Shown in pieces: positions 42,275 through 49,858 of a stretch of DNA of 64,000 bases. Origin of the DNA: Proteiniborus sp. DW1. GTDB taxonomy: Bacteria > Bacillota > Clostridia > Tissierellales > Proteiniboraceae. The DNA lies in the NCBI RefSeq assembly GCF_900095305.1, contig NZ_FMDO01000044.1:124001-188000 (forward strand), written 5' to 3'. A model generated the notes under the pieces. It did no database searches, was not told where the DNA came from, and saw only the letters and a program-made list of their open reading frames with translations. A program made the translations under genes and the position numbers. Position 1 is the stretch's first letter. Each line of letters opens with the position of its first letter.

Positions 42275-43588
42275 TTAGCTTAGTAACAGCAACATGGGGT
42301 TACTCAAAAGCTCCTTAAGTCTTAGTAAAAATCTTCCTGCATCTCCTCCGTCAATAATCCTATGGTCAATACTTAGCGATATAGGCATCATGTGCCTAAT
42401 GACTATTTCATCATTTATCACTACAGGCTTTTTGTCTATTTTACCTATGCCTAGTATCGCTACCTCAGGATGTCTGATTACAGGAACTCCATAGGATGAG
42501 CCTAATGCACCATAGTTAGTTATTGTAAATGTTCCTCCGTATAGGTCATCTATGCCTATAGTCTTGTTTCTAGCCCTTTCCACAATACCTTCAAGTTCCT
42601 TAGCAATCTCTAAAATTCCCTTATTATTTGCTTCCTTCAAAACTGGAACCATTAACCCCTCTGGTGTATCTGTTGCTATACCAATATTATAGTATTTTTT
42701 ATAAATAATTTCATCCTTTATATCATCAAAACTTGAATTAAATACAGGGAATTCCTTTAATGCAATAGTTAAAGCTTTTATAATAAATGGCATATAGGTT
42801 AGGCTAATGCCTCTATCTCTAGCCATTTCTTTCTGTTCTTTTCTAAGCTTCACTAATTCAGTTACATCAAAATCATCCATAACTGAAGTATGAGGAATTA
42901 CAGATTTAGACAGTACCATATTATCTGATATGGTCTTCCTTATCCTAGAAATAGCCACTCTTTCAACTTCACCGTAAACCTTTATTTCTTCTCGTTTAAT
43001 CTCAGGTCTTAGGAAAGTACCTCCTACAGGCTGGACAAATACGCTCGTTTCTTCAACTTCCTTCGCTTCTTCTACTTTCTTATTCATTTCTTTATATGCA
43101 TATATGTCTTCTTTCATTACTCTACCAGCTGGTCCTGTGCCTTTTACTAAGTTTATATCTATCCCTAAATCCTTAGCTAGCTTTCTAGCTACAGGAGTTG
43201 CCAGTGATTTAGTTCTGGTTTTCTTCTCATCCTGTTTTCCTTCGTCACTGCTATCTATAACTTCTGAGGATACTTCTATATGTCCAACTACTCCAGCACC
43301 CTTTTCATCCTCACTTAAAGGCTCCTGCTTTAATTCGACTTTATTGTCTCCACTTCCATCATCTATTATAACTACTGTATTTCCTACATGGATTGTATCG
43401 CCAACTTCTCCAAATAGCTTGTATATCTTTCCACTTACAGGTGAGGGTATCTCTGCATTTACTTTGTCTGTTTCTACAAGGAAGAGAGACTCCCCTTCTT
43501 TAATTCTATCTCCTTCTTTAACAAACCATTTTAATAGTACACCTTCGTGTATTCCTTCTCCTATATCTGCAAATTTAAATTCAAACAT
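42275..43588 (-). CDS. pdhC: 2-oxoacid dehydrogenase E2, dihydrolipoyl acyltransferase
   Basis: 437 residues: one lipoyl domain (1-80) with Lys42 in VETDKVNAE, a flexible linker, the peripheral-subunit-binding domain (about 128-165, SLATPVARKLAKDLG with KGTGPAGRV), and the catalytic domain with DHRIIDGGDAG near the C terminus. It carries the acyl group to CoA. The lipoate on Lys42 should come from the LplA at 21588-22580. The PSBD can bind E1 and E3 encoded on either side. Confidence 0.96.
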   Translation of the reverse strand: MFEFKFADIGEGIHEGVLLKWFVKEGDRIKEGESLFLVETDKVNAEIPSPVSGKIYKLFGEVGDTIHVGNTVVIIDDGSGDNKVELKQEPLSEDEKGAGVVGHIEVSSEVIDSSDEGKQDEKKTRTKSLATPVARKLAKDLGIDINLVKGTGPAGRVMKEDIYAYKEMNKKVEEAKEVEETSVFVQPVGGTFLRPEIKREEIKVYGEVERVAISRIRKTISDNMVLSKSVIPHTSVMDDFDVTELVKLRKEQKEMARDRGISLTYMPFIIKALTIALKEFPVFNSSFDDIKDEIIYKKYYNIGIATDTPEGLMVPVLKEANNKGILEIAKELEGIVERARNKTIGIDDLYGGTFTITNYGALGSSYGVPVIRHPEVAILGIGKIDKKPVVINDEIVIRHMMPISLSIDHRIIDGGDAGRFLLRLKELLSNPMLLLLS

Positions 43589-43601
43589 TCTATCACCTCC
43601 G

Positions 43602-44579
43602 TTAAAACTCTACTAGTTCTTTTATCTTCTTAGCAATCTGTCTAGGTTTTATTATAAAGTGGTGTTCTCCTCTTGGTAGTGGAACAGTTATATCAAATCC
43701 AGTGAGCCTTGTTGGAGGTGCTTCAAGATATAAAAATGCCTTCTCATTTACTATTGATATAAGCTCCGCTCCCGCACCAAAGGATTTTACTGCCTCGTGT
43801 ATAACTAGAAATCTTCCTGTTTTCTTCACAGATTCTATTATTGTATCTTTATCTATTGGAGATATAGTTCTTAAGTCTATTAACTCAACGCTTATTCCCT
43901 CTTTCTCTACTTTCTCTATTGCTTTTTGTGTCTCTCTAACTAATGCTCCCCATGCTACTACAGTTATGTCTTCACCACTTTTCACTACCTTAGCCTTGCC
44001 TATGGGTACTGTATAGTCTTCTTCTGGCACCTCCTGCTTGAATGCTCTATATATTCTCTTTGGCTCTAAGAATATTACTGGGTCTGGGTCTCTAATTGCT
44101 GATAAAAGTAAGCCCTTTGTATCATATGGTGTAGAAGGTATCACTACCTTAAGTCCTGGTATATGAGCAAATATAGCTTCAGGGCTTTCAGAGTGATGTT
44201 CTAGGGCCCTTATTCCACCGCCATAAGGCATTCTTATTACCATAGGAAGACTATACTTACCTCTACTTCTATTTCTCATTCTTGCAGCATGTGCAATTAT
44301 TTGATTCAGTGCTGGTAACACAAAGCCATCAAACTGTATTTCAACTACTGGTTTCATACCATTTATAGCCATGCCTATTGCAGTCCCTACTATAGCCGCT
44401 TCCGATAAAGGTGTATCAAAACATCTATCTACTCCATATTTTTGTTGTAATCCTACTGTGGCTCTAAAAACTCCACCTTCATAGCCTACGTCTTCACCAT
44501 AAACTATAACAGAGCTGTCTCTTTCCATTTCACTATCTAAAGCGTGTGTCAATGCGCCTATATTATTTAATAAAGCCAT
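43602..44579 (-). CDS. pdhB: 2-oxoacid dehydrogenase E1 beta subunit
   Basis: 325 residues, transketolase-like beta chain with GEDVGYEGGVF (about 28-38), the GTAIGMAINGMKPVVEIQF stretch (about 65-83) and RMPYGGGIRALEHHSE (about 115-130). It shares one base with the stop of the E1 alpha gene (TAATG), so it is translationally coupled to it. Alpha and beta together form the thiamine-diphosphate decarboxylase. Confidence 0.96.
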   Translation of the reverse strand: MALLNNIGALTHALDSEMERDSSVIVYGEDVGYEGGVFRATVGLQQKYGVDRCFDTPLSEAAIVGTAIGMAINGMKPVVEIQFDGFVLPALNQIIAHAARMRNRSRGKYSLPMVIRMPYGGGIRALEHHSESPEAIFAHIPGLKVVIPSTPYDTKGLLLSAIRDPDPVIFLEPKRIYRAFKQEVPEEDYTVPIGKAKVVKSGEDITVVAWGALVRETQKAIEKVEKEGISVELIDLRTISPIDKDTIIESVKKTGRFLVIHEAVKSFGAGAELISIVNEKAFLYLEAPPTRLTGFDITVPLPRGEHHFIIKPRQIAKKIKELVEF

Positions 44580-45664
44580 TACATTCCCTCCTCTTGAAGA
44601 AATTTCTTATATTCCTCGTATTGCTCTACTAGATTTGGAGTCATTTCAGCATAAGTGTACTTAAATATATCTTCTAGTGGAACAAGTCCTGATTCTTCAA
44701 CTTTCTTGAAGGTTTCCCCAACATAGTTTTCGTATTCCTCATATTGCTTTTTATCTTCTTCTTCACTCCAAATACCTTTATCTATTAAATACTTCTTAAA
44801 TCTCTCAATTGGATCTCTCTTTTCCCATTCTTTAACCTCACTATCATCACGATATATTGTAGGATCATCTGATGTAGTATGAGGCCCTAGTCTATAGGTT
44901 ACTGCCTCTATAAGTGTAGGTCCTTCTCCATTTCTTGCTCTCTCTACAGCTTCCTTAGTTGCAGCATACATTGCTAATACATCGTTACCATCTACTTGAA
45001 TTCCAGGTATTCCATAAGCAATGGCTTTTTGTGCCAAGGTTTTAGATTTTGTCTGTATGCCTCTAGGTACAGATATAGCCCATTGGTTATTTTGGATTAA
45101 GAATATAACTGGTGCATTAAATACTGCTGCAAAGTTAACTGCTTCATGGAATTCTCCTTGAGAAGTTCCTCCATCTCCAACATATACAATTGCTACATCT
45201 TTTTCTCCCTTTATCTTAGAAGCCATTGCAATACCAGTGGCATGATTAAGCTGTGATGCTATAGGAACTGATACAGGAAGCATCTTTATATCATCAGGAA
45301 ACTTACTTCCCATTTCATTTCCATACCAATATAAGAATATTTGCTCAAGTGGTACACCCTTATATAACCATGCTCCTAATTCCCTAAAGGCTGGAACTAG
45401 CCAATCGTTTTCCTTAGTGGCTGCTATTGAACCCACTTGTGCTGCTTCTTGACCTCTATTAGGTGCATAGGTTAACATTCTGCCTTGACGCTGATATTGA
45501 AGTGCTTTTATATCTGCTACCTTTGTAAGAAGCATTGTTTTATACATCCTCAACAGATTATCATTCTCAATTAAGGGGTGTAAATTATCATTTATTATTT
45601 TCCCATCCTTATCTAGTATGCTAAGCATTTCTTCTTTTAATGGATTAAATCTATCTGTAAGCAT
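44579..45664 (-). CDS. pdhA: 2-oxoacid dehydrogenase E1 alpha subunit (pyruvate-type)
   Basis: 361 residues with the thiamine-diphosphate motif GDGGTSQGEFHEAVNFAAVFNAPVIFLIQNN (GDG to NN, near 165-195) and YAPNRGQEAA near 66. The pattern RLGPHTTSDDPTIYRDD near 268 is the regulatory loop of pyruvate/branched-chain E1 alpha. Length and sequence are closer to pyruvate-type than to branched-chain forms, but this is by eye. First gene of the operon alpha-beta-E2-E3. Confidence 0.92.
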   Translation of the reverse strand: MLTDRFNPLKEEMLSILDKDGKIINDNLHPLIENDNLLRMYKTMLLTKVADIKALQYQRQGRMLTYAPNRGQEAAQVGSIAATKENDWLVPAFRELGAWLYKGVPLEQIFLYWYGNEMGSKFPDDIKMLPVSVPIASQLNHATGIAMASKIKGEKDVAIVYVGDGGTSQGEFHEAVNFAAVFNAPVIFLIQNNQWAISVPRGIQTKSKTLAQKAIAYGIPGIQVDGNDVLAMYAATKEAVERARNGEGPTLIEAVTYRLGPHTTSDDPTIYRDDSEVKEWEKRDPIERFKKYLIDKGIWSEEEDKKQYEEYENYVGETFKKVEESGLVPLEDIFKYTYAEMTPNLVEQYEEYKKFLQEEGM

Positions 45665-45780
45665 TTAACCAGTCCTCCTCACTTTTAAGATATATAGTCT
45701 AATTTCTATATTATGAAAACAAAATAGTTTTATTGTCTATTTTTATAATACCCCCTTTTTTAAAAGTAAAACTATGTTTT

Positions 45781-45915
45781 ATGACCTAACCCGATTTTCT
45801 GAATGCCTTTTTCAGAAAATTGCTGGTAGGTCAAGCGCAATGAGCACCAAATTCATGCGAGCGACAGCAAGCAGATAAATTTGTGTTGCGAAACTGCGAT
45901 GTATAGATTCTTCAC
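45781..45915 (+). repeat. Hairpin-rich intergenic repeat, copy B
   Basis: In the 315-base gap ahead of the PDH operon TGACCTA/TAGGTCA (45782-45788 with 45827-45833) encloses ATTTTCTGA/TCAGAAAAT (45794-45802 with 45812-45820), and CGCAA/TTGCG (45836-45840 with 45886-45890) encloses CAAATT/AAATTTG. Copy A has the same layout with CGATTCAT/ATGAATCG and CTCTT/AAGAG instead. The remaining gap (45665-45780) should hold the PDH promoter on the minus strand; I see only a weak TAGACA...CATAAT candidate. Confidence 0.7.
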
Positions 45916-45930
45916 TAGCGTTAAAAATGA

Positions 45931-45960
45931 CAAAAAAAGAACAGATCAGTTAATCTGCTC
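45931..45960 (-). terminator. Terminator after the response-regulator gene
   Basis: Minus strand GAGCAGAT (45960-45953) pairs with ATCTGTTC with one G-U wobble, followed by seven T residues. It ends the FMN-lipoprotein/kinase/regulator operon. Confidence 0.85.
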
Positions 45961-45979
45961 CCTATAGGATTTACCATTT

Positions 45980-46672
45980 TTATTCTTCTTTTAATCTATA
46001 TTTATTCTGAGGTCTTCCCACTTTTCCGTATTCAAGTTCAAGGACAATCTTCTGCTCTTTTTCAAGCAAGTCTAAGTATCTTCTTGCTGTTATCCTAGAG
46101 ACTCCAATACTCTTTGACACCTGCTGTGCTGTAAATGTTTGTCCTTTCATATTCTCAATGTAATTTATGACTTTCTCATAGGTATATTGACTAAAACCCT
46201 TTACATCTCCAATTTCTTCTAGAAGGTTGGTATTTGCTTTCTTTTCATTTAATACATACTTATCAATTATTTCTTGATCTATAGCTTCATTGGATGATAG
46301 GTTCTTTTTTCTATTTCTGTACTGAAGCATTGCTTCTTTGAACCTTTCAAAGACAAATGGCTTCACTATATAATCAACAGCACCATATCTAAAGGCTTCC
46401 TCGACAGATTCCATATTTCTGTCTGCTGTTATTAGAATCACATCAATTTTTAAATCCTTTTTCCTTGTCCACTTTAAAAGTTCTAGCCCTCTTCCCTGTG
46501 GAAAAAATATATCTAATAATATTAGATCAGGCTTATCTTGTAAAATAACTTCCTTTGCCTTATCTATTGACCCAACACTAGCACATAGTTTGTAGCCTTC
46601 TATTTTTTTTAAAAACTTCTCATTGATTTCTCTAACCATTGGGTCATCTTCAACTATAAGAACCTTTATCAT
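45980..46672 (-). CDS. CitB/DcuR-family response regulator
   Basis: 230 residues: receiver domain (1-120) with the acidic pocket VEDDPMV, phosphoacceptor Asp54 (LLDIFFPQGRG) and Lys near 103 (YIVKPF), then a helix-turn-helix of the CitB type (FTAQQVSKSIGVSRITARRYLDLLE, about 176-200). Cognate kinase is the CitA-type gene one base upstream. These pairs regulate carboxylate uptake and metabolism; its target here may include its own operon or the neighbouring electron-transfer genes. Confidence 0.93.
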   Translation of the reverse strand: MIKVLIVEDDPMVREINEKFLKKIEGYKLCASVGSIDKAKEVILQDKPDLILLDIFFPQGRGLELLKWTRKKDLKIDVILITADRNMESVEEAFRYGAVDYIVKPFVFERFKEAMLQYRNRKKNLSSNEAIDQEIIDKYVLNEKKANTNLLEEIGDVKGFSQYTYEKVINYIENMKGQTFTAQQVSKSIGVSRITARRYLDLLEKEQKIVLELEYGKVGRPQNKYRLKEE

Positions 46673-46673
46673 A

Positions 46674-48248
46674 TTAATTCCCCCTTCCCATGGGAATAGT
46701 TATTTCCCAACAAGTACCACTATCTGATTTGAGTTCTATTGCTCCTTCTGCAGCATCTACTATTTTTTTCACAATATTTAAGCCAAATCCTCTATATCCA
46801 GATTTAGTAGTATATCCTCTTAAAAATATTTTATCTCTAATATCTTCACTTATACCCATTCCATTATCCTTTACTATGATTTTAAGTTCATTCGCATCTG
46901 AATTAATCTTAATATATAGTTTCCCATCTTTTACCTTAACCAATTCATCTATAGCATTATCGATTAAATTTCCTAATATTGAACAGACATCGTCTGCACT
47001 AATTTCTTTAGGTAATGCTGTTACATTTGAATTAGGATCTATTTTCATTTCGATTTTAGCCTCAGCAGCCTTATTATACTTCGATAAAAGTATACCTGCC
47101 ATATGAACATCTTTTATCTTATAGGTTAATGTTCCTAATATTTCATGTCTCCGTTCAGATAAGTCAGATATATATTTCACTGCCTTATCATACTCTTCAA
47201 GCTGAATAAGCCCAGATATGGTTTGGAGTTTGTTTGAAAATTCGTGGCTTTGGGCTCTTAGGTCATTTGTCAGCTTTCTTATACCTGTAAGCTCTTCAGC
47301 CATTCTCTTAACCTCTGACAAGTCCTGAAAACTAGATACGACTCCTATAATTTCATTTTTATGATTTTTCATTATTGTATGGCTACAGAGAAGTATTTTT
47401 TGAGGTGCAAGTCTAACTTCTTCATTGTAGATAGACTCTTTGCTTTCAAGTACATCCATTATTTCTTTAGTATAGGCTAAATTAAAGTTAGAAATGTTCT
47501 TACCTACATCACTATCCTTAAAACCTAAAACATCTTTTGCATTCTTATTTAAAAGTATAATATTACCTTTTTCATCTACTGCCATTATTCCGTTTTTCAA
47601 GCTTTGGAGTATGTTATCTCTCTGTCCTAGTAGGAGAGCGATTTCCTTTGGTTCAAGTCCAAATATGGATTTTTTGATATTATAAGACAATGCTGCAGCA
47701 CCAATAATACCTACTATTATGCCTATTGCAATTGTCAACTGGAAGTTAAATATATACGGCCTTACTTCTTCATAAACAGTATTGTTTAATAAACCTACTA
47801 GTACTGCCCCTACCTGCTCTCCTTCATAATAAACTGGAACAAAGGCTCTTATGGCTGATATTAATACATTTTTGTCGGCAGATACGTATGATTCCCCATA
47901 CTTCAGTACCCTTTCCTCTCCACCACTAATGTATTTCTTCCCTAAATCATACTCTATTGGATAGGAATATTTAATACCATCCATATCCATGACTATTATA
48001 TAATTAAACCTTGTATCATGCTTGAAGCTTTCAATTTTGTCTTGAATAACTCTATAATCCTTAGTTGTAGCTAGTGTTTCTTTTATGACATCCATAGAAG
48101 CTATAGTCACTGCTAAATCCATTGCATTGTTTCCCATCTGATGCTCTATTGTATTTTCAACTTGTCTAAAAGTAAGTATTCCAATTCCACCTATTACAGT
48201 GACAAGCATAAGAGTCATAAATATAGTTATTTTATACTGGAGCTTCAC
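46674..48248 (-). CDS. CitA/DcuS-family sensor histidine kinase
   Basis: 524 residues: two membrane helices (about 10-28 and 170-190) flank an extracytoplasmic Cache/PAS sensor (about 30-168), then a cytoplasmic PAS (about 210-310), the H box HEFSNKLQTISGLIQL with phosphorylated His335, and an HATPase domain (N box ILGNLIDNAID, G boxes DNGMGIS and GFGLNIV). The family senses di- and tricarboxylates. It is cotranscribed with an FMN-binding lipoprotein (25-base gap) and the response regulator. Confidence 0.95.
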   Translation of the reverse strand: MKLQYKITIFMTLMLVTVIGGIGILTFRQVENTIEHQMGNNAMDLAVTIASMDVIKETLATTKDYRVIQDKIESFKHDTRFNYIIVMDMDGIKYSYPIEYDLGKKYISGGEERVLKYGESYVSADKNVLISAIRAFVPVYYEGEQVGAVLVGLLNNTVYEEVRPYIFNFQLTIAIGIIVGIIGAAALSYNIKKSIFGLEPKEIALLLGQRDNILQSLKNGIMAVDEKGNIILLNKNAKDVLGFKDSDVGKNISNFNLAYTKEIMDVLESKESIYNEEVRLAPQKILLCSHTIMKNHKNEIIGVVSSFQDLSEVKRMAEELTGIRKLTNDLRAQSHEFSNKLQTISGLIQLEEYDKAVKYISDLSERRHEILGTLTYKIKDVHMAGILLSKYNKAAEAKIEMKIDPNSNVTALPKEISADDVCSILGNLIDNAIDELVKVKDGKLYIKINSDANELKIIVKDNGMGISEDIRDKIFLRGYTTKSGYRGFGLNIVKKIVDAAEGAIELKSDSGTCWEITIPMGRGN

Positions 48249-48272
48249 ATAAATACACTCCCTTTGTCCTAG

Positions 48273-48623
48273 TTATTGATTAATTAATGCCTTACTCAGT
48301 CCGTCTTTAATAGCATCAATAAGCCCAATACTTGTATATGATGCTCCTGCAACCACTTCTACATCAGGTTTATTAGATTTAATTACCCTATTAGGAATAT
48401 CTTTGTAAACAATCTCTGCAAACTCCGGCATTTCATATTCTTCAATAACCTGGATACTCAATATATTATATTCATCAGTTATTATTTTAACCTTTATTGG
48501 ACCATGATGTCCTTCTCCAACTCCTATATATTCTCCTGGAACATATAGGTTTTGTTTTGATGTACATGCTTCTAGCCCAAAAGCTAACACAACAATTAAT
48601 AAAATCAATAAAGTTCTTTTCAT
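48273..48623 (-). CDS. FMN-binding domain lipoprotein
   Basis: 116 residues. A lipoprotein signal (LLILLIVVLAFGLEAC, Cys20) precedes one FMN-binding domain (about 28-112) with GEYIGVGEGHHGPIKVKI and the flavinylation region VAGASYTSIGL (Ser95 in place of the usual Thr as FMN acceptor). ApbE enzymes attach FMN to such domains; an apbE gene lies at 52059-53189. PplA-like flavinylated lipoproteins pass electrons outside the cell; this one has a single domain where Listeria PplA has two. It heads the kinase/regulator operon. Confidence 0.85.
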   Translation of the reverse strand: MKRTLLILLIVVLAFGLEACTSKQNLYVPGEYIGVGEGHHGPIKVKIITDEYNILSIQVIEEYEMPEFAEIVYKDIPNRVIKSNKPDVEVVAGASYTSIGLIDAIKDGLSKALINQ

Positions 48624-48732
48624 AGAATCTTCCCCTTTATAATTAGAGGTTAAAAATATTAAAAAAATTTTGGTCTTATTGTAAATTTCATTATAATAAT
48701 TATAACATCTATGGGCTTTTTTGTCACATAAA

Positions 48733-48771
48733 AAAGACCTATAATATGTATGGACACATATTATGGTCTTT
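48733..48771 (-). terminator. Terminator after the polyprenyl synthase gene
   Basis: AAAGACC-ATAATATGT (48733-48749, one base between blocks) pairs with ACATATTAT-GGTCTTT (48756-48771), followed by a T run on the minus strand. Confidence 0.85.
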
Positions 48772-48779
48772 AAAGTTTC

Positions 48780-49751
48780 TTAATATTCCCTATTTAACAA
48801 CTTTGACACAGAAGCTTTAATTATTCTTTTGGCCTCACAATCTGGCAGCTTTTCAATTCTATTAATTGCTTTTTCAGTATATCTATCTGCAACTGCTTTC
48901 GCTTTATTTATACCATCGTATTTATTTACTAGTAATAATATTTCATCTATTTCAAGTTCTGTTAGGCATTGGCTATCCAGCAGCTTTTTAAGCTTACCAT
49001 CCTTGTCATTTTGTAAGGCATAAATTAAAGGTAGAGTATAGTAACCTTTTTGTAAATCTCTTAAAGCAGATTTTCCTAACTTTTTTGTATTACCATTAAA
49101 ATCAAGTATATCATCAATAATTTGAAAGGCCATTCCTGCATTATATCCTATTTTGCCTAGAGAGTTTGTTATTGATTCATGACAATTTGCCTCATGTGCT
49201 CCCACATAGAAGCTTATTGCAAAAAGAGCTGCAGTTTTTCCAGATATTATTCGTATATAGTTTCTTAAACTTGCATTTTTCCCATATCTAAGATTATATT
49301 GAGTTATTTCTCCCATACATATCTTAGTCAATGCTTTTGAAATATCCCTTAGATTCTCCATGTGATAATCATATTTAGCTAACATGTTAAAACATTGGCA
49401 GAAAAGAAAGTCTCCAACATATACTGCATAATCCTTTCCATGCTTGAACTGTACAGTATCACAACCTCTTCTAATCTCTGCATCATCTATTATATCATCA
49501 TGAATTAATGTAGCCATGTGAAGCATCTCAATCACTGCTGCTATATTATGAATTTTGTCTAAATCACATTCACCAAACCTGCTGGCCAGAATAAGAAAAG
49601 CTGGTCTAAGCATCTTACCACCATTTTCAAGCATTGGCGATATAGATTCTTCTAAAATGCTCTCTCTGGACTTGATATTCTGTTTTATGATACTCTTAAC
49701 TTCATTTAATTCTTCAATAAATGCAGGATAATCGTTCCAAAATTTAATCAT
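48780..49751 (-). CDS. Polyprenyl diphosphate synthase (HepT-type long-chain)
   Basis: 323 residues from ATG 49751, chosen because AAAGGTGAG precedes it and no ribosome site precedes the upstream ATG at 49772. Both Asp-rich motifs are present: HDDIIDDAEIRRG and FQIIDDILDF. The family makes the C30-C50 isoprenoid tail of menaquinones; the small-subunit gene is not in view. In Listeria-type extracellular electron transfer loci a homologue (DmkB) supplies a demethylmenaquinone side chain; its place beside NDH-2, an FMN lipoprotein and ApbE fits that role. Confidence 0.88.
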   Translation of the reverse strand: MIKFWNDYPAFIEELNEVKSIIKQNIKSRESILEESISPMLENGGKMLRPAFLILASRFGECDLDKIHNIAAVIEMLHMATLIHDDIIDDAEIRRGCDTVQFKHGKDYAVYVGDFLFCQCFNMLAKYDYHMENLRDISKALTKICMGEITQYNLRYGKNASLRNYIRIISGKTAALFAISFYVGAHEANCHESITNSLGKIGYNAGMAFQIIDDILDFNGNTKKLGKSALRDLQKGYYTLPLIYALQNDKDGKLKKLLDSQCLTELEIDEILLLVNKYDGINKAKAVADRYTEKAINRIEKLPDCEAKRIIKASVSKLLNREY

Positions 49752-49812
49752 CTTCTCACCTTTGCCTATCATTTAAAATTATTGTTAGTTATATGATTCT
49801 ACATAATAATGA

Positions 49813-49846
49813 AATGTCCTTCTAAAGAATTCTTTAAAAGGACATT
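49813..49846 (-). terminator. Hairpin after the NDH-2 gene
   Basis: AATGTCCTT (49813-49821) and AAGGACATT (49838-49846) pair perfectly around AAAGAATTCTTT. The tail on the minus strand (TTCATTATT) is only partly T-rich. Confidence 0.6.
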
Positions 49847-49858
49847 AGATTTTATCAT

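Noticed and set aside
43104-43616. 170-codon plus-strand ORF opposite E2
   Set aside because: Ser/Pro/Leu-rich antisense shadow of the E2 lipoyl-PSBD region; no ribosome site.
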